Assembly: GCA_947503765.1 (NCBI GenBank)
Contig: CANNFA010000011.1
Span: 34,319 to 98,318, forward strand
Source of the DNA: an uncultured Paracoccaceae bacterium
Lineage (GTDB): Bacteria > Pseudomonadota > Alphaproteobacteria > Rhodobacterales > Rhodobacteraceae
Direction: 5' to 3'
Length of the DNA: 64,000 bases
A program made the position numbers and the translations under genes. Positions 24,448 through 33,241 of this stretch are shown here, in pieces; within the stretch, counting starts at the first letter, position 1, and every line of letters starts with the position of its first letter. The notes beneath the pieces were generated by a model. That model was not told where the DNA came from and did no database searches. It saw only the letters and a list, made by a program, of their open reading frames with translations.

Positions 24448-26073
24448 TCAGCCCGGCAGCACCCGCTCCAGCACCGGCGCGGTGTCCAGCCCGCGCGCGG
24501 TGCCCGCCGTCAGCCCGTGCTCCCCCGCCAGCCGCGCGGCGACATAGGCGCCGGCCACGTCGGGCGCGCTGTCCATCAGCACCGCCGCCGTGAGAAGCTG
24601 CGCCGCCCGTTCGGCAAAGGCGCGCGCCTCGGCCTCGGGCGGGGGGCCGGGCCAGCGGGCACGGAACGCCTCCAGCGCGGCATCGAACACCGCGTCGCCG
24701 CCGCGCGCCGCGTCCAGCTCTGCCTCAAGCGCCCCGGATGCGGCCTCGTCGCGCGCCAGCGTGCGCGCCGCGTCGAGGCAGATCACGTTGCCCGACCCTT
24801 CCCAGATCGAGTTCAGCGGCGCCTCGCGGTAGAGCATCGGCATCGGCGTCTCCTCGACATAGCCGCTGCCGCCGATCGCCTCCATCGCCTCGTAGATCAT
24901 GCAAGGCGCGCGCTTGTTGTTCAGGTACTTGGCCAGCGCCACGCCGATCCGCGCAAAGCCCGCATCCGCCTCGGTGCCGCCGCCGAAGGCGCGCGCCACC
25001 CGCAGCCCCAGCGCCAGCGCGCCCTCCACCTCCAGCGCGATGTCGGCCAGCACCGCGCGCATCAGCGGCTGGTCGATCAGCCGCCGCTGGAACGCGCAGC
25101 GATGCCGCGCCCAGTGCACCGCATGGACCAGCGCGGCGCGCATCAGCCCGGCGGGCGCCATCGCCGTGTCGAGCCGCGTTTCGTGCACCATGCGGATGAT
25201 CGCGCGCACGCCCTGCCCCTCTTCGCCGACACGCCAGGCGCGCGCGCCGTCATACTCGATCTCGGCCGAGGCATTGGCGCGGTTGCCCAGCTTGTCCTTC
25301 AGCCGCATCAGCCGGATGGTGTTGCGCCCCTCCTCCAGCCAGCGCGGCACCAGGAAACAGGTCAACCCGCCTTCCGCCTGGGCCAGCGTCAGGAACCCGT
25401 CCGACATCGGCGCCGAGCAGAACCACTTGTGCCCGGTCAGCCGCCAGGCCCCGCCCCCCGCATCGCCATCCGGTTCGGCCCGCGTGGTGTTGGCCCGCAC
25501 GTCCGAGCCGCCCTGCTTTTCCGTCATCGCCATGCCCAGCGTCGCCGCGCGCTTGCCCGCCAGCGGCCGCACGGCCGGATCGTAGGCGCGCGCGGCGAGT
25601 TTCGGGATCCACGCTTCGGCCAGCTCGGGCGCGGCCCCGAGCGCCGGGATCGCGGCATGGCTCATGGTCAGCGGGCAGCACACCCCCGGCTCCACCTGGC
25701 TGAGCAGGTAGACCATCGCGGCATGCGCCACATGCCCGCCCGCCGTGCCGTCATGGGAAATCGCGGCATAGCCGGCCTCGGCGCCGGCGCGCATCAGCGC
25801 GTGATAGCCCGGATCAAACACCACCTCGTCCAGCCGCCGCCCGCCCGCATCGAAAACGCGCAGCTCCGGCGGATGGTGCCGCGCGGCCTCGGCCGACGCC
25901 TGCATCTCGGGCGCCGCCAGCCTGCCTGCAAAGGCTTGCACCGGCGCCGACGCGCCGCCCTGGGCGGCAAGCGCCTGGCGCAGCGGCGCATCCGACGCCC
26001 AGTAGTCCGACACGCGCGGCGGCGGCTGGTTCTCGACCCGGTGGGTCGCAAGATCGCTGCGGGGTTCAGACAT
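24448..26073 (-). CDS. AidB-like acyl-CoA dehydrogenase
   Basis: A 541-residue flavoprotein of the AidB branch of acyl-CoA dehydrogenases, longer than ordinary members. Segments visible are NQPPPRVSDYWASD at the N-terminus, AMTEKQGGSDVRANTT near residue 190, WFCSAPMSDGFLTLAQ and the catalytic region AIGGSGYVEETPMPMLYREAPLNSIWEGSGNV (Glu of WEGSGN). E. coli AidB is linked to alkylation damage response, whereas other members act in isovaleryl-type oxidation. The start at 26073 gives the family N-terminus; a longer in-frame extension is unlikely. Confidence 0.88.
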   Translation of the reverse strand: MSEPRSDLATHRVENQPPPRVSDYWASDAPLRQALAAQGGASAPVQAFAGRLAAPEMQASAEAARHHPPELRVFDAGGRRLDEVVFDPGYHALMRAGAEAGYAAISHDGTAGGHVAHAAMVYLLSQVEPGVCCPLTMSHAAIPALGAAPELAEAWIPKLAARAYDPAVRPLAGKRAATLGMAMTEKQGGSDVRANTTRAEPDGDAGGGAWRLTGHKWFCSAPMSDGFLTLAQAEGGLTCFLVPRWLEEGRNTIRLMRLKDKLGNRANASAEIEYDGARAWRVGEEGQGVRAIIRMVHETRLDTAMAPAGLMRAALVHAVHWARHRCAFQRRLIDQPLMRAVLADIALEVEGALALGLRVARAFGGGTEADAGFARIGVALAKYLNNKRAPCMIYEAMEAIGGSGYVEETPMPMLYREAPLNSIWEGSGNVICLDAARTLARDEAASGALEAELDAARGGDAVFDAALEAFRARWPGPPPEAEARAFAERAAQLLTAAVLMDSAPDVAGAYVAARLAGEHGLTAGTARGLDTAPVLERVLPG

Positions 26074-26186
26074 GGTAAAATCCTCCCACCCGCAGCCTGC
26101 CCGCGATTTCGGCAATTCACAAAACCAAATCCCTGTGCCACAAAGGCGCAGGACCGTTCACGAAGAAACGGCAAAGAGGCAGTGAC

Positions 26187-26489
26187 ATGGGCAGACCCCG
26201 CAAGACCCCCGCATTCGGCGCCGCCGTGTTCTTCACGATCGTCTTCATGCTGGGCAGCTATTTCACCTTCGCCAGCGTGCAGGGCGATTTCGGCCTGTTC
26301 CGGCGCATCCAGATCGAGGCCGAGGCAGAGCTTCTGCGCAGCGAGGCCGCGACGCTTCACGCCGAGGTCGCGATCCTGCGCAACCGCACGCGGCGGCTGT
26401 CCGACGACTTCCTCGATCTCGACCTGCTCGACCAGCAGGCGCGCGAGGTGCTGGGCATGGTGCGCGGCGACGAGGTTGTCCTGCGCTGA
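26187..26489 (+). CDS. ftsB: Septum formation initiator (FtsB/DivIC family)
   Basis: A 100-residue bitopic protein. One membrane span (residues about 8-30) is followed by a coiled coil of heptads (EAEAELLRSEAATLHAEVAILRNR) and the family close QAREVLGMVRGDEVVL. FtsB-type proteins join FtsL and FtsQ in the divisome. The position directly ahead of pdhA is, as I recall, common in alphaproteobacteria. Confidence 0.87.
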   Translation: MGRPRKTPAFGAAVFFTIVFMLGSYFTFASVQGDFGLFRRIQIEAEAELLRSEAATLHAEVAILRNRTRRLSDDFLDLDLLDQQAREVLGMVRGDEVVLR

Positions 26490-26640
26490 GCCGCGCCCCG
26501 CGCTGCCCGAAGCCCCGCTTCGGGCGCCTGCCTCTGGACAATCCGATCCCCCGCAACAGGTATTCCGGCCGTGCATGGCAGCCCGCCGCATGGCCCGGCA
26601 ATTTCCGGTCGCAATCCGCCCAAGCCTGCGCTATGTGATT

Positions 26641-26654
26641 GTTTAATGCTAAAC
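26641..26654. promoter_or_regulatory. Inverted repeat in the pdhA leader
   Basis: GTTTA-ATGC-TAAAC is a perfect 5-bp inverted repeat with a 4-base spacer, followed by TATCTT and then GAGGAGG. It could be an operator for the pyruvate dehydrogenase operon; no regulator is identified. Confidence 0.3.
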
Positions 26655-26678
26655 TATCTTTGCGAGGAGGAGCGCCAG

Positions 26679-27695
26679 ATGGCCACCCGCAGTCGTGCGA
26701 AGAAAACAGCGGCCTCGAAAGAGGACCTGCTGCACTACTACCGCGAAATGCTGCTCATCCGCCGGTTCGAGGAAAAGGCCGGCCAGCTTTACGGGATGGG
26801 GCTGATCGGCGGTTTCTGTCACCTCTATATCGGCCAGGAGGCGGTCGTCGTCGGGCTGGAGGCCGCGGCGAAGGACGGCGATCAGCGCATCACCGCCTAC
26901 CGCGATCACGGCCACATGCTGGCCTGCGACATGGACCCCAAGGGCGTCATGGCGGAACTGACGGGGCGCGAGGGCGGCTATTCCAGGGGCAAGGGCGGCT
27001 CGATGCACATGTTCTCCAAGGAAAAGGAGTTCTATGGCGGGCACGGCATCGTCGGGGCCAACGTGCCGCTGGGCGCGGGCATCGCGTTTTCCAACAAGTA
27101 TCGCGGCAACGACAACGTGTGCTTCACCTATTTCGGCGACGGCGCGTCGAACCAGGGCCAGGTCTACGAGACGTTCAACATGGCCGCCCTGTGGGATCTG
27201 CCGGTCGTCTTCGTGATCGAGAACAACCAGTACGCGATGGGCACCTCGCAGAAACGCTCCACCTCCACGCCCGCGATCTACACCCGCGGCGAGGCGTTCG
27301 GCATCCCCGGCGAAGAGGTCGACGGCATGGACGTGCTGGCGGTCAAGGCGGCGGGCGAGAAGGCGGTGAAACACTGCCGGTCGGGCAAGGGCCCCTACAT
27401 CCTCGAGGTCAAGACCTACCGCTACCGCGGCCATTCGATGTCGGACCCGGCCAAGTACCGCACCCGCGAGGAAGTGCAGAAGATGCGCGAGGAACGCGAC
27501 CCGATCGAGGGCGTGCGCAAGCGCATCCTCGACGGCAAGCACGCCTCCGAGGACGAGCTGAAGGCGATCGACAAGGAGATCAAGGAAATCGTCAACGACG
27601 CCGCCGATTTCGCCCGCGAAAGCCCGGAGCCGGCGCTCGAGGAATTGTGGACCGACATCTATGCTGCGGAAATCCCGCAGGAAGGCGCCGCCTGA
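26679..27695 (+). CDS. pdhA: Pyruvate dehydrogenase E1 component, alpha subunit
   Basis: A 338-residue thiamine-diphosphate enzyme subunit that decarboxylates pyruvate together with PdhB. The cofactor/metal motif FGDGASNQGQVYETFNMA lies near residues 163-180. RYRGHSMSDPAKYRTREEV near residue 250 is the phosphorylation-loop region of E1-alpha proteins. GAGGAGG precedes the ATG. It is the first gene of a pdhA-pdhB-pdhC operon. Confidence 0.95.
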   Translation: MATRSRAKKTAASKEDLLHYYREMLLIRRFEEKAGQLYGMGLIGGFCHLYIGQEAVVVGLEAAAKDGDQRITAYRDHGHMLACDMDPKGVMAELTGREGGYSRGKGGSMHMFSKEKEFYGGHGIVGANVPLGAGIAFSNKYRGNDNVCFTYFGDGASNQGQVYETFNMAALWDLPVVFVIENNQYAMGTSQKRSTSTPAIYTRGEAFGIPGEEVDGMDVLAVKAAGEKAVKHCRSGKGPYILEVKTYRYRGHSMSDPAKYRTREEVQKMREERDPIEGVRKRILDGKHASEDELKAIDKEIKEIVNDAADFARESPEPALEELWTDIYAAEIPQEGAA

Positions 27696-27732
27696 GCGGC
27701 GCGGATTGCAGGGATTGAAGGAGATTTGACGA

Positions 27733-29133
27733 ATGGCGACTGAAATTCTCATGCCGGCGCTCTCGCCCACGATGGAAGAGGGCACGCTGGCCAAGTGGCT
27801 GGTCAAGGAGGGCGACACCGTCTCGTCCGGCGACATCCTGGCCGAGATCGAGACCGACAAGGCGACGATGGAATTCGAGGCCGTGGACGAGGGCGTGATC
27901 GGCAAGATCCTGATCGCCGAGGGCACCGAGGGCGTGAAGGTCAACACCCCCATCGCCGTGATCGGCGAGGAGGGCGAGGACATGAGCGCCGCCGAGGCCG
28001 CACCCGCACCCGCCAAGACCGCCGAAACGGACGAGCCCGAGACCGGCGACAGCGGCGCGGGCCAAGACGCCGCCCCCGCCGCCTCTTCCACCATGCAATC
28101 GCCCATCTCGCTGAAGATCCCGGCCGAACCCGACATCCCCGAGGGGACGGAAATGAAATCCACCCCCGTCCGCGAGGCGCTGCGCGACGCCATGGCCGAG
28201 GAAATGCGCCGCGACGGCGACGTCTTCGTCATGGGCGAGGAAGTGGCCGAGTACGAGGGCGCCTACAAGGTCACCCAGGGGCTGCTTGACGAATTCGGCG
28301 CCCGCCGGGTCATCGACACGCCGATCACCGAACACGGCTTTGCCGGTCTGGGCGTCGGCGCCGCCTTTGCGGGCCTCAAGCCGGTCGTCGAGTTCATGAC
28401 CTTCAACTTCGCCATGCAAGCCATTGACCAGATCGTCAATTCGGCGGCCAAGACCCTGTACATGTCGGGCGGGCAGATGGGCTGTCCCATCGTGTTCCGC
28501 GGCCCCAACGGCGCCGCCGCCCGCGTCGCCGCGCAGCACAGCCAGGACTACGCCGCATGGTATTCGCAGGTGCCCGGCCTCAAGGTCGTGCAGCCCTATT
28601 CGGCCTCCGACGCCAAGGGCCTGCTGAAATCCGCGATCCGCGATCCGAACCCGGTGATCTTCCTGGAAAACGAGATCCTCTACGGCAAGTCCTTCGATGT
28701 GCCCGATCTCGACGATTACACCGTCCCGCTGGGCCGCGCGCGCATCTGGCGCGAGGGTACCGACGTGACAATCGTCAGCTTCGGCATCGGCATGACCTAT
28801 GCGCTGGAAGCGGCGGATGCGCTGGCCGAACAGGGCATCTCGGCCGAGGTGATCGACCTGCGCACCCTGCGCCCGATGGACACCGAAACCGTCATCCGCT
28901 CGGTGCAGAAGACCAACCGCTGCGTCACCGTCGAAGAGGGCTGGCCGGTCTGCTCGATCGGCAACCACATCTCGGCGGTGCTGATGCAGGAGGCGTTCGA
29001 CTATCTCGACGCGCCGGTCATCAACTGCACCGGCAAGGACGTGCCGATGCCCTATGCGGCGAACCTCGAAAAGCTCGCGCTGACATCCACCAAGGAAGTG
29101 ATGGACGCGGTGAAAGCCGTCACCTACCGCTGA
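27733..29133 (+). CDS. pdhB: Pyruvate dehydrogenase E1 component, beta subunit with N-terminal lipoyl domain
   Basis: A 466-residue protein made of a lipoyl domain (residues 1-80, lipoylated Lys in [12 protein letters not shown]), an Ala/Pro/Glu-rich linker (about 85-125) and the transketolase-like E1-beta domain ([29 protein letters not shown] onward). The extra lipoyl domain on E1-beta is a known alphaproteobacterial arrangement. It is almost identical in sequence to the lipoyl domain of the downstream E2 protein. Translation is helped by AAGGAG upstream. Confidence 0.95.
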   Translation: MATEILMPALSPTMEEGTLAKWLVKEGDTVSSGDILAEIETDKATMEFEAVDEGVIGKILIAEGTEGVKVNTPIAVIGEEGEDMSAAEAAPAPAKTAETDEPETGDSGAGQDAAPAASSTMQSPISLKIPAEPDIPEGTEMKSTPVREALRDAMAEEMRRDGDVFVMGEEVAEYEGAYKVTQGLLDEFGARRVIDTPITEHGFAGLGVGAAFAGLKPVVEFMTFNFAMQAIDQIVNSAAKTLYMSGGQMGCPIVFRGPNGAAARVAAQHSQDYAAWYSQVPGLKVVQPYSASDAKGLLKSAIRDPNPVIFLENEILYGKSFDVPDLDDYTVPLGRARIWREGTDVTIVSFGIGMTYALEAADALAEQGISAEVIDLRTLRPMDTETVIRSVQKTNRCVTVEEGWPVCSIGNHISAVLMQEAFDYLDAPVINCTGKDVPMPYAANLEKLALTSTKEVMDAVKAVTYR

Positions 29134-29146
29134 AGGGAGCGACGCA

Positions 29147-30514
29147 ATGCCAACGGAAATCCTGATGCCCGCGCTCTCCCCCACGATGGAGGAAGGCACG
29201 CTGGCGAAATGGCTGGTCAAGGAGGGTGACACCGTCTCCTCCGGCGACCTTCTGGCCGAGATCGAGACCGACAAGGCGACCATGGAATTCGAGGCGGTGG
29301 ACGAAGGCACCGTCGGCAAGCTTCTGGTCGCCGAGGGCACCGAGGGGGTCGCGGTCAACACGCCCATCGCCGTCCTTCTGGAAGAGGGCGAAAGCGCCGA
29401 CGACATCGGCGATGCCGCCTCGGCCCCCAAGGACGTGGACGAGCCCACCGGCACGCAGCCCGCCGCCCCCGCCGAGGGCAGCAAACCCGCCGGCGGCTAT
29501 GCCGGCGAGGAACAGGTTGCCAGGTCGCCCGAGGGCGGCAAGGACGTGACCCCCGCCCCCGCCGCGCCCGAAGGCGCGGACGGCAAGCGCATCTTCGCCT
29601 CGCCGCTCGCCCGCCGCATTGCGGCGGACAAGGGGCTGGACCTGGCGCAGATCAAGGGCTCCGGCCCCAAGGGCCGCATCGTCAAGGCCGATGTCGAGGA
29701 TGCGAAACCCGCCGCCGCGCAGAAGGCCGAAGCCAAGCCCGCGGAAAAACCCGCTCCCGCCACCGGCGCCGCCATGGCGGCCGGCCCCGGCTACGAGCAG
29801 GTCCTGCGCATGTACGAAGGCCGCGACTACGAGGAGATCAAGCTCGACGGCATGCGCCGCACCGTCGCCGCCCGCCTGACAGAGGCGAAGCAGACGATCC
29901 CGCATTTCTACCTGCGCCGCGACATCCATCTCGACGCGCTGCTGAAATTCCGCAGCCAGCTCAACAAGCAGCTGGAGCAGCGCGGCGTGAAACTGTCGGT
30001 CAACGACTTCATCATCAAGGCCTGCGCCAATGCCCTGCAAGCGGTGCCCGACGCCAACGCCGTCTGGGCCGGCGACCGGATCTTCAAGCTGACGCCGTCC
30101 GACGTGGCCGTGGCCGTGGCGGTCGAGGGCGGGCTGTTCACGCCGGTCCTGAAGGACGCGCATCAAAAGACCCTGTCGGCGCTGTCCGCCGAGATGAAGG
30201 ATCTCGCCGCCCGCGCCCGCGACCGCAAGCTGGCGCCGCATGAATATGTCGGCGGCTCCTTCGCGGTCTCCAACCTCGGCATGTTCGGCATCGACAATTT
30301 CGACGCCGTCATCAACCCGCCGCACGGCGCGATCCTTGCCGTCGGCGCGGGCGCGAAAAAGCCGGTGGTGAATGCCGAGGGCGAGATCGAGGTCGCCACG
30401 ATCATGTCCACCACGCTTTCGGTGGATCACCGGGTGATCGACGGCGCGCTGGGCGCGGAACTTCTGGCCGCGATCAAGGACAACCTGGAAAACCCGGTGG
30501 CGATGCTGGCCTGA
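29147..30514 (+). CDS. pdhC: Dihydrolipoamide acetyltransferase (E2) of pyruvate dehydrogenase
   Basis: A 455-residue E2 core protein with one lipoyl domain (residues 1-80, Lys in ETDKATMEF), a Pro/Ala linker, a peripheral-subunit-binding domain (FASPLARRIAADKGLDLAQIKGSGPKGRIVK near 148-178) and the catalytic domain ending in the active-site motif DHRVIDGALGAE (His near 426). It transfers the acetyl group from lipoamide to CoA. It follows pdhB after 13 bases. No lpd (E3) gene is present here. Confidence 0.95.
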   Translation: MPTEILMPALSPTMEEGTLAKWLVKEGDTVSSGDLLAEIETDKATMEFEAVDEGTVGKLLVAEGTEGVAVNTPIAVLLEEGESADDIGDAASAPKDVDEPTGTQPAAPAEGSKPAGGYAGEEQVARSPEGGKDVTPAPAAPEGADGKRIFASPLARRIAADKGLDLAQIKGSGPKGRIVKADVEDAKPAAAQKAEAKPAEKPAPATGAAMAAGPGYEQVLRMYEGRDYEEIKLDGMRRTVAARLTEAKQTIPHFYLRRDIHLDALLKFRSQLNKQLEQRGVKLSVNDFIIKACANALQAVPDANAVWAGDRIFKLTPSDVAVAVAVEGGLFTPVLKDAHQKTLSALSAEMKDLAARARDRKLAPHEYVGGSFAVSNLGMFGIDNFDAVINPPHGAILAVGAGAKKPVVNAEGEIEVATIMSTTLSVDHRVIDGALGAELLAAIKDNLENPVAMLA

Positions 30515-30538
30515 CCCGGCCGTATCCGTCCGCGCGAC

Positions 30539-30552
30539 TTGATCCAGAACAA
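30539..30552. promoter_or_regulatory. Near-consensus FNR/FnrL-type box
   Basis: TTGAT-CCAG-AACAA differs by one base from the FNR-family consensus TTGAT-N4-ATCAA. It lies 61 bases before the AhpD-like ATG and 25 bases after the pdhC stop. No convincing -10 follows at the usual distance, so regulation is uncertain. Confidence 0.35.
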
Positions 30553-30557
30553 TGCGG

Positions 30558-30579
30558 CCTTCGCCTCTCCGGGCGAAGG
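30558..30579 (+). terminator. Hairpin after the pdh operon
   Basis: CCTTCGCC, a short loop and GGCGAAGG form an 8-bp stem 43 bases after the pdhC stop. No T-tract follows, so it may protect the mRNA end or act as a weak terminator. Confidence 0.45.
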
Positions 30580-30612
30580 TCGCGCCGATTCTGGAACCGG
30601 AAAGATCGGCAC

Positions 30613-30957
30613 ATGACAATGGACTGGAAAGCTCAGCTCAACGAAACCCGCGGCGTCCTCGGGGACTTCCGCAGCACTCACCCGAAGGCCGCCAAGGGCT
30701 TCACCGCGATGCATCAGGGCGGCATGGCAGAGGGCGCGGTGGATGTGAAGCACAAGGAACTGATCGCGCTGGGCATCGGCATCGTCCGGCAATGCATCGA
30801 CTGCATCGGCTTTCACGTCGAGGCGGCGGCCAAGGCCGGCGCCACCCGCGACGAGATCGCCGAATGCGTCGGCGTGGCGATCGTGATGGGCGGCGGGCCG
30901 GCCTACATGTACGGCGCCAAGGCGCTGCAGGCCTACGACCAGCTGATCGGCGGCTGA
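30613..30957 (+). CDS. Carboxymuconolactone decarboxylase/AhpD-like protein
   Basis: A 114-residue single-domain protein of the CMD/AhpD family. The AhpD redox core is an exact match to E-X11-C-X2-C-X3-H: Glu in KELIALGIGIVRQ, then CIDC and His in IGFH. Such proteins are small thiol peroxidases or disulfide reductases; M. tuberculosis AhpD uses the same motif with a lipoamide-dependent reductase. Its place right after the pyruvate dehydrogenase E2 gene is therefore suggestive, since E2 carries lipoyl groups. Confidence 0.85.
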   Translation: MTMDWKAQLNETRGVLGDFRSTHPKAAKGFTAMHQGGMAEGAVDVKHKELIALGIGIVRQCIDCIGFHVEAAAKAGATRDEIAECVGVAIVMGGGPAYMYGAKALQAYDQLIGG

Positions 30958-30961
30958 CGCC

Positions 30962-31783
30962 CTACATGTCCCGCATATGGCTGCCGCTCAGCAGGTGGTC
31001 CATCATCACCGACGGCTGATCGCAACCGGCCTCGCCCACGACCTTGGCGGGCACCCCCGCCACGGTCGATTTCTTCGGCACGTCCTGCAACACGACCGAG
31101 CCGGCGGCGATCTTGCTGCAATGGCCGACGGTGATGTCGCCCAGCACCTTGGCCCCGGCCCCGATCAGAACGCCGCTGCCGATCGTCGGGTGCCGCTTCT
31201 GGTCTTCCTTGCCGGTCCCGCCCAGCGTGACCGAATGCAGCATCGACACGTTGTCGCCGACTTCCGCCGTCTCGCCGATCACGATGGAATGGGCATGGTC
31301 GATCATGATTCCCCTGCCGATCCGCGCGGCCGGATGGATGTCGACCCCGAACACCTCGGACACCCGCATCTGCACGAAGAACGCCATGTCGTGGCGCCGC
31401 TGCTGCCACAGCCAATGCGCCACGCGGTGCGACTGGACCGCCTGGAAGCCCTTGAAATACAGCAGCGGCTGCACGAACCGGTGGCAGGCCGGATCGCGCT
31501 CGTAGACCGCGACGATATCGGCCCGCGCCGCCTGCCCCAGCCCGTCATCGGTGCCATAGGCTTCCTCGGCGATCTCGCGCAGGATCTGCTCGGACATCTC
31601 GTTCGAGGCAAGTTTAAGCGAGAACCGGTAGGCCAGCGCCCGCTCCAGCGTGGGATGGTGCAGGATCGACGAATGGACCAGCCCGCCAAGGATCGGCTCC
31701 CCCGACACGGCCGCCTCGGCCTCTTCGCGAATCCGGCTCCAGACAGGGTCCAGCGCGGCAAGTTTCTCGTGCGTCTTCGCCAT
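30962..31783 (-). CDS. cysE: Serine O-acetyltransferase
   Basis: CysE makes O-acetylserine, the carbon skeleton for cysteine, from serine and acetyl-CoA. The 273-residue protein has the N-terminal helical domain, then hexapeptide repeats with the family signature GRGIMIDHAHSIVIGETAEVGDNV and SVTLGGTG, and a C-terminal tail. GGAAGGA precedes the ATG at 31783. The gene stands alone and converges on the AhpD-like gene with only 4 bases between the stops. Confidence 0.94.
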   Translation of the reverse strand: MAKTHEKLAALDPVWSRIREEAEAAVSGEPILGGLVHSSILHHPTLERALAYRFSLKLASNEMSEQILREIAEEAYGTDDGLGQAARADIVAVYERDPACHRFVQPLLYFKGFQAVQSHRVAHWLWQQRRHDMAFFVQMRVSEVFGVDIHPAARIGRGIMIDHAHSIVIGETAEVGDNVSMLHSVTLGGTGKEDQKRHPTIGSGVLIGAGAKVLGDITVGHCSKIAAGSVVLQDVPKKSTVAGVPAKVVGEAGCDQPSVMMDHLLSGSHMRDM

Positions 31784-31882
31784 GGGTCGATCCTTCCGTT
31801 GCCGGGGCTGCATACACCAGATAGGCTTGGCCCGACAAACGCAAAGACGTGAACGCCGACGCCAAGGCCGGGCCCCGCACCG

Positions 31883-32221
31883 ATGGACACCGAAACCGCC
31901 GCCCGCTTCCGCGCCATCCTGATGCGGCTTCTGTCCGATCTCGACGCGCAGGACAGCGCCGGCGCCGAGGGGCGCAAACCCGTGCAACTCGACCAGCAAT
32001 CGGTCGGCCGGCTGTCGCGGATGGACGCGATGCAGCAGCAGGCCATGGCCCGCGCCACCGCCGCCCGCCGCGGCCAGTCGCGCCAGCGCATCGCCGCCGC
32101 CCTCGCCCGGCTGGACGAGGGCGAATACGGCTGGTGCACCGAATGCGGCGAGGCGATCCCCGCCGCCCGCCTGGACCTCGACCCCACCCTGCCGACCTGC
32201 GTCTCCTGCGCCTCGGGCTGA
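31883..32221 (+). CDS. Short DksA/TraR-family zinc-finger protein
   Basis: A 112-residue protein with an N-terminal coiled-coil-like helix pair and a C-terminal C4 zinc finger (CTECGEAIP ... LPTCVSC). DksA proteins bind in the RNA polymerase secondary channel and modulate initiation with ppGpp. This one is shorter than E. coli DksA, resembling the short DksA-like proteins known from Rhodobacter. The ribosome-binding site is weak. Confidence 0.82.
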   Translation: MDTETAARFRAILMRLLSDLDAQDSAGAEGRKPVQLDQQSVGRLSRMDAMQQQAMARATAARRGQSRQRIAAALARLDEGEYGWCTECGEAIPAARLDLDPTLPTCVSCASG

Positions 32222-32312
32222 CGGGGTTGGCACTGCGGCCGCGCCCTTGCTACCGGCAATGTCGATCCACCTTCCAGTGGACGCTTGGCGGCAAATCCTC
32301 TAGGGTAGCGAT

Positions 32313-32323
32313 AGGTATTACCT
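32313..32323. promoter_or_regulatory. Candidate operator of the toxin-antitoxin pair
   Basis: AGGTA-T-TACCT is a perfect palindrome 27 bases before the antitoxin ATG. Ribbon-helix-helix antitoxins usually bind short palindromes of this sort to repress their own operon. Confidence 0.4.
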
Positions 32324-32350
32324 TTTCGCGCACAGCCCTCCGGAGGCCAC

Positions 32351-32629
32351 ATGGCATCGGCAACGTCCATCAAGCTCGACGACGACATGAAAGGGCGCGT
32401 CCGGCATCTCGCCGAAGCCCGAAAGCGCACATCGCACTGGATCATGCGCGAAGCGATCGCGCAATATGTCGAGCGCGAGGAAAAGCGCGAGGCGCTGCGG
32501 CGCGACACTCTCGAGGCATGGCAGGAATTTCGGGAAACCGGCCTGCACGCGACCGCTGAAGCCGTCGATCAATGGCTGGCGAGCTGGGGAACCGGCGACG
32601 AACGACCCGCCCCTGAATGGCACAAGTGA
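32351..32629 (+). CDS. Ribbon-helix-helix antitoxin (CopG/ParD/RelB type)
   Basis: A 92-residue protein whose first 50 residues form a ribbon-helix-helix domain (TSIKLDDDMKGRVRHLAEARKRTSHWIMREAIAQYV). The acidic C-terminal part (ALRRDTLEAWQEFRETGLHATAEAVDQWLASWG) should wrap the toxin. CGGAGG precedes the ATG. It overlaps the toxin gene by 13 bases in the usual antitoxin-first order. Confidence 0.87.
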   Translation: MASATSIKLDDDMKGRVRHLAEARKRTSHWIMREAIAQYVEREEKREALRRDTLEAWQEFRETGLHATAEAVDQWLASWGTGDERPAPEWHK

Positions 32630-32910
32630 TATTCGCCCCGGCGGCGATTCGGGATCTGCAAAGACTGCGGGACTTCCTGCGCACCAGAAACCCCGATGCC
32701 GCGCGGCGGGCCGCCGAGGCGATCCGGCAGGGCGTGGCGATACTCGGCGCACATCCGCGCCTCGGGCGGATGGTGGACGATCTTCCCGAGATGTTCCGCG
32801 AATGGCCCATCGACTTCGGCGACAGCGGCTATGTCGTCCGATACCACATCGACGAGGATGCAGTGACGATCCTCGCGATCCGGCACCAGAAAGAGGCCGG
32901 GTTCTATTGA
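32617..32910 (+). CDS. ParE/RelE-family toxin
   Basis: A 97-residue toxin with the RelE/ParE fold pattern: FAPAAIRDLQRLRDFLRTRNPDAARRAAEAI, GAHPRLGRMVDD, and the C-terminal YVVRYHIDEDAVTILAIRHQKE. ParE members poison gyrase and RelE members cut mRNA; conserved catalytic residues do not decide between them here. The pair sits directly against the 3' end of the GTA cluster, on the opposite strand. Confidence 0.87.
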   Translation: MAQVIFAPAAIRDLQRLRDFLRTRNPDAARRAAEAIRQGVAILGAHPRLGRMVDDLPEMFREWPIDFGDSGYVVRYHIDEDAVTILAIRHQKEAGFY

Positions 32911-32944
32911 TCCTTGCGCCTCGGCAAAACGCCCCCCAGGCCCC

Positions 32945-33238
32945 CTAGCACCGCAGATCCTGCCCCCGCGCCGCCAGCGCCCGCAGCACCAGCGACAGGC
33001 ACCGGCAATAGTCGGGATCGGACAGGCGCGGCTCGGGCGGCGGATCCTCGGCCAGCGCGGCGGTCATCAGGCTGCCGTCGCCCCAGAACGGATGGTTGCG
33101 GCGATGCTCGCGCCGGAACCGCTCCGCCCAGTCCGCCATCCGCAGAAGCCGGCCAAGTGTTTCCTCCCGCAGCGCCTCGGGCGCCTGCCAGATCGTGCGC
33201 GCCGCCGCCACCACGTCGGCATGGCACACCGGCCGCAA
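32945..33238 (-). CDS. Small conserved-looking protein after the GTA cluster, function unknown
   Basis: A 97-residue protein I cannot assign. It is mostly helical in composition (EALREETLGRLLRMADWAERFRREHRR) and has cysteines near both ends. The apparent start is TTG, with GGAGG overlapping the stop of the preceding DUF2793 gene at correct spacing, so it is probably the last gene of the GTA transcript. It may be a structural or assembly protein or simply a read-through neighbour. Confidence 0.55.
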   Translation of the reverse strand: MRPVCHADVVAAARTIWQAPEALREETLGRLLRMADWAERFRREHRRNHPFWGDGSLMTAALAEDPPPEPRLSDPDYCRCLSLVLRALAARGQDLRC

Positions 33239-33241
33239 GCC

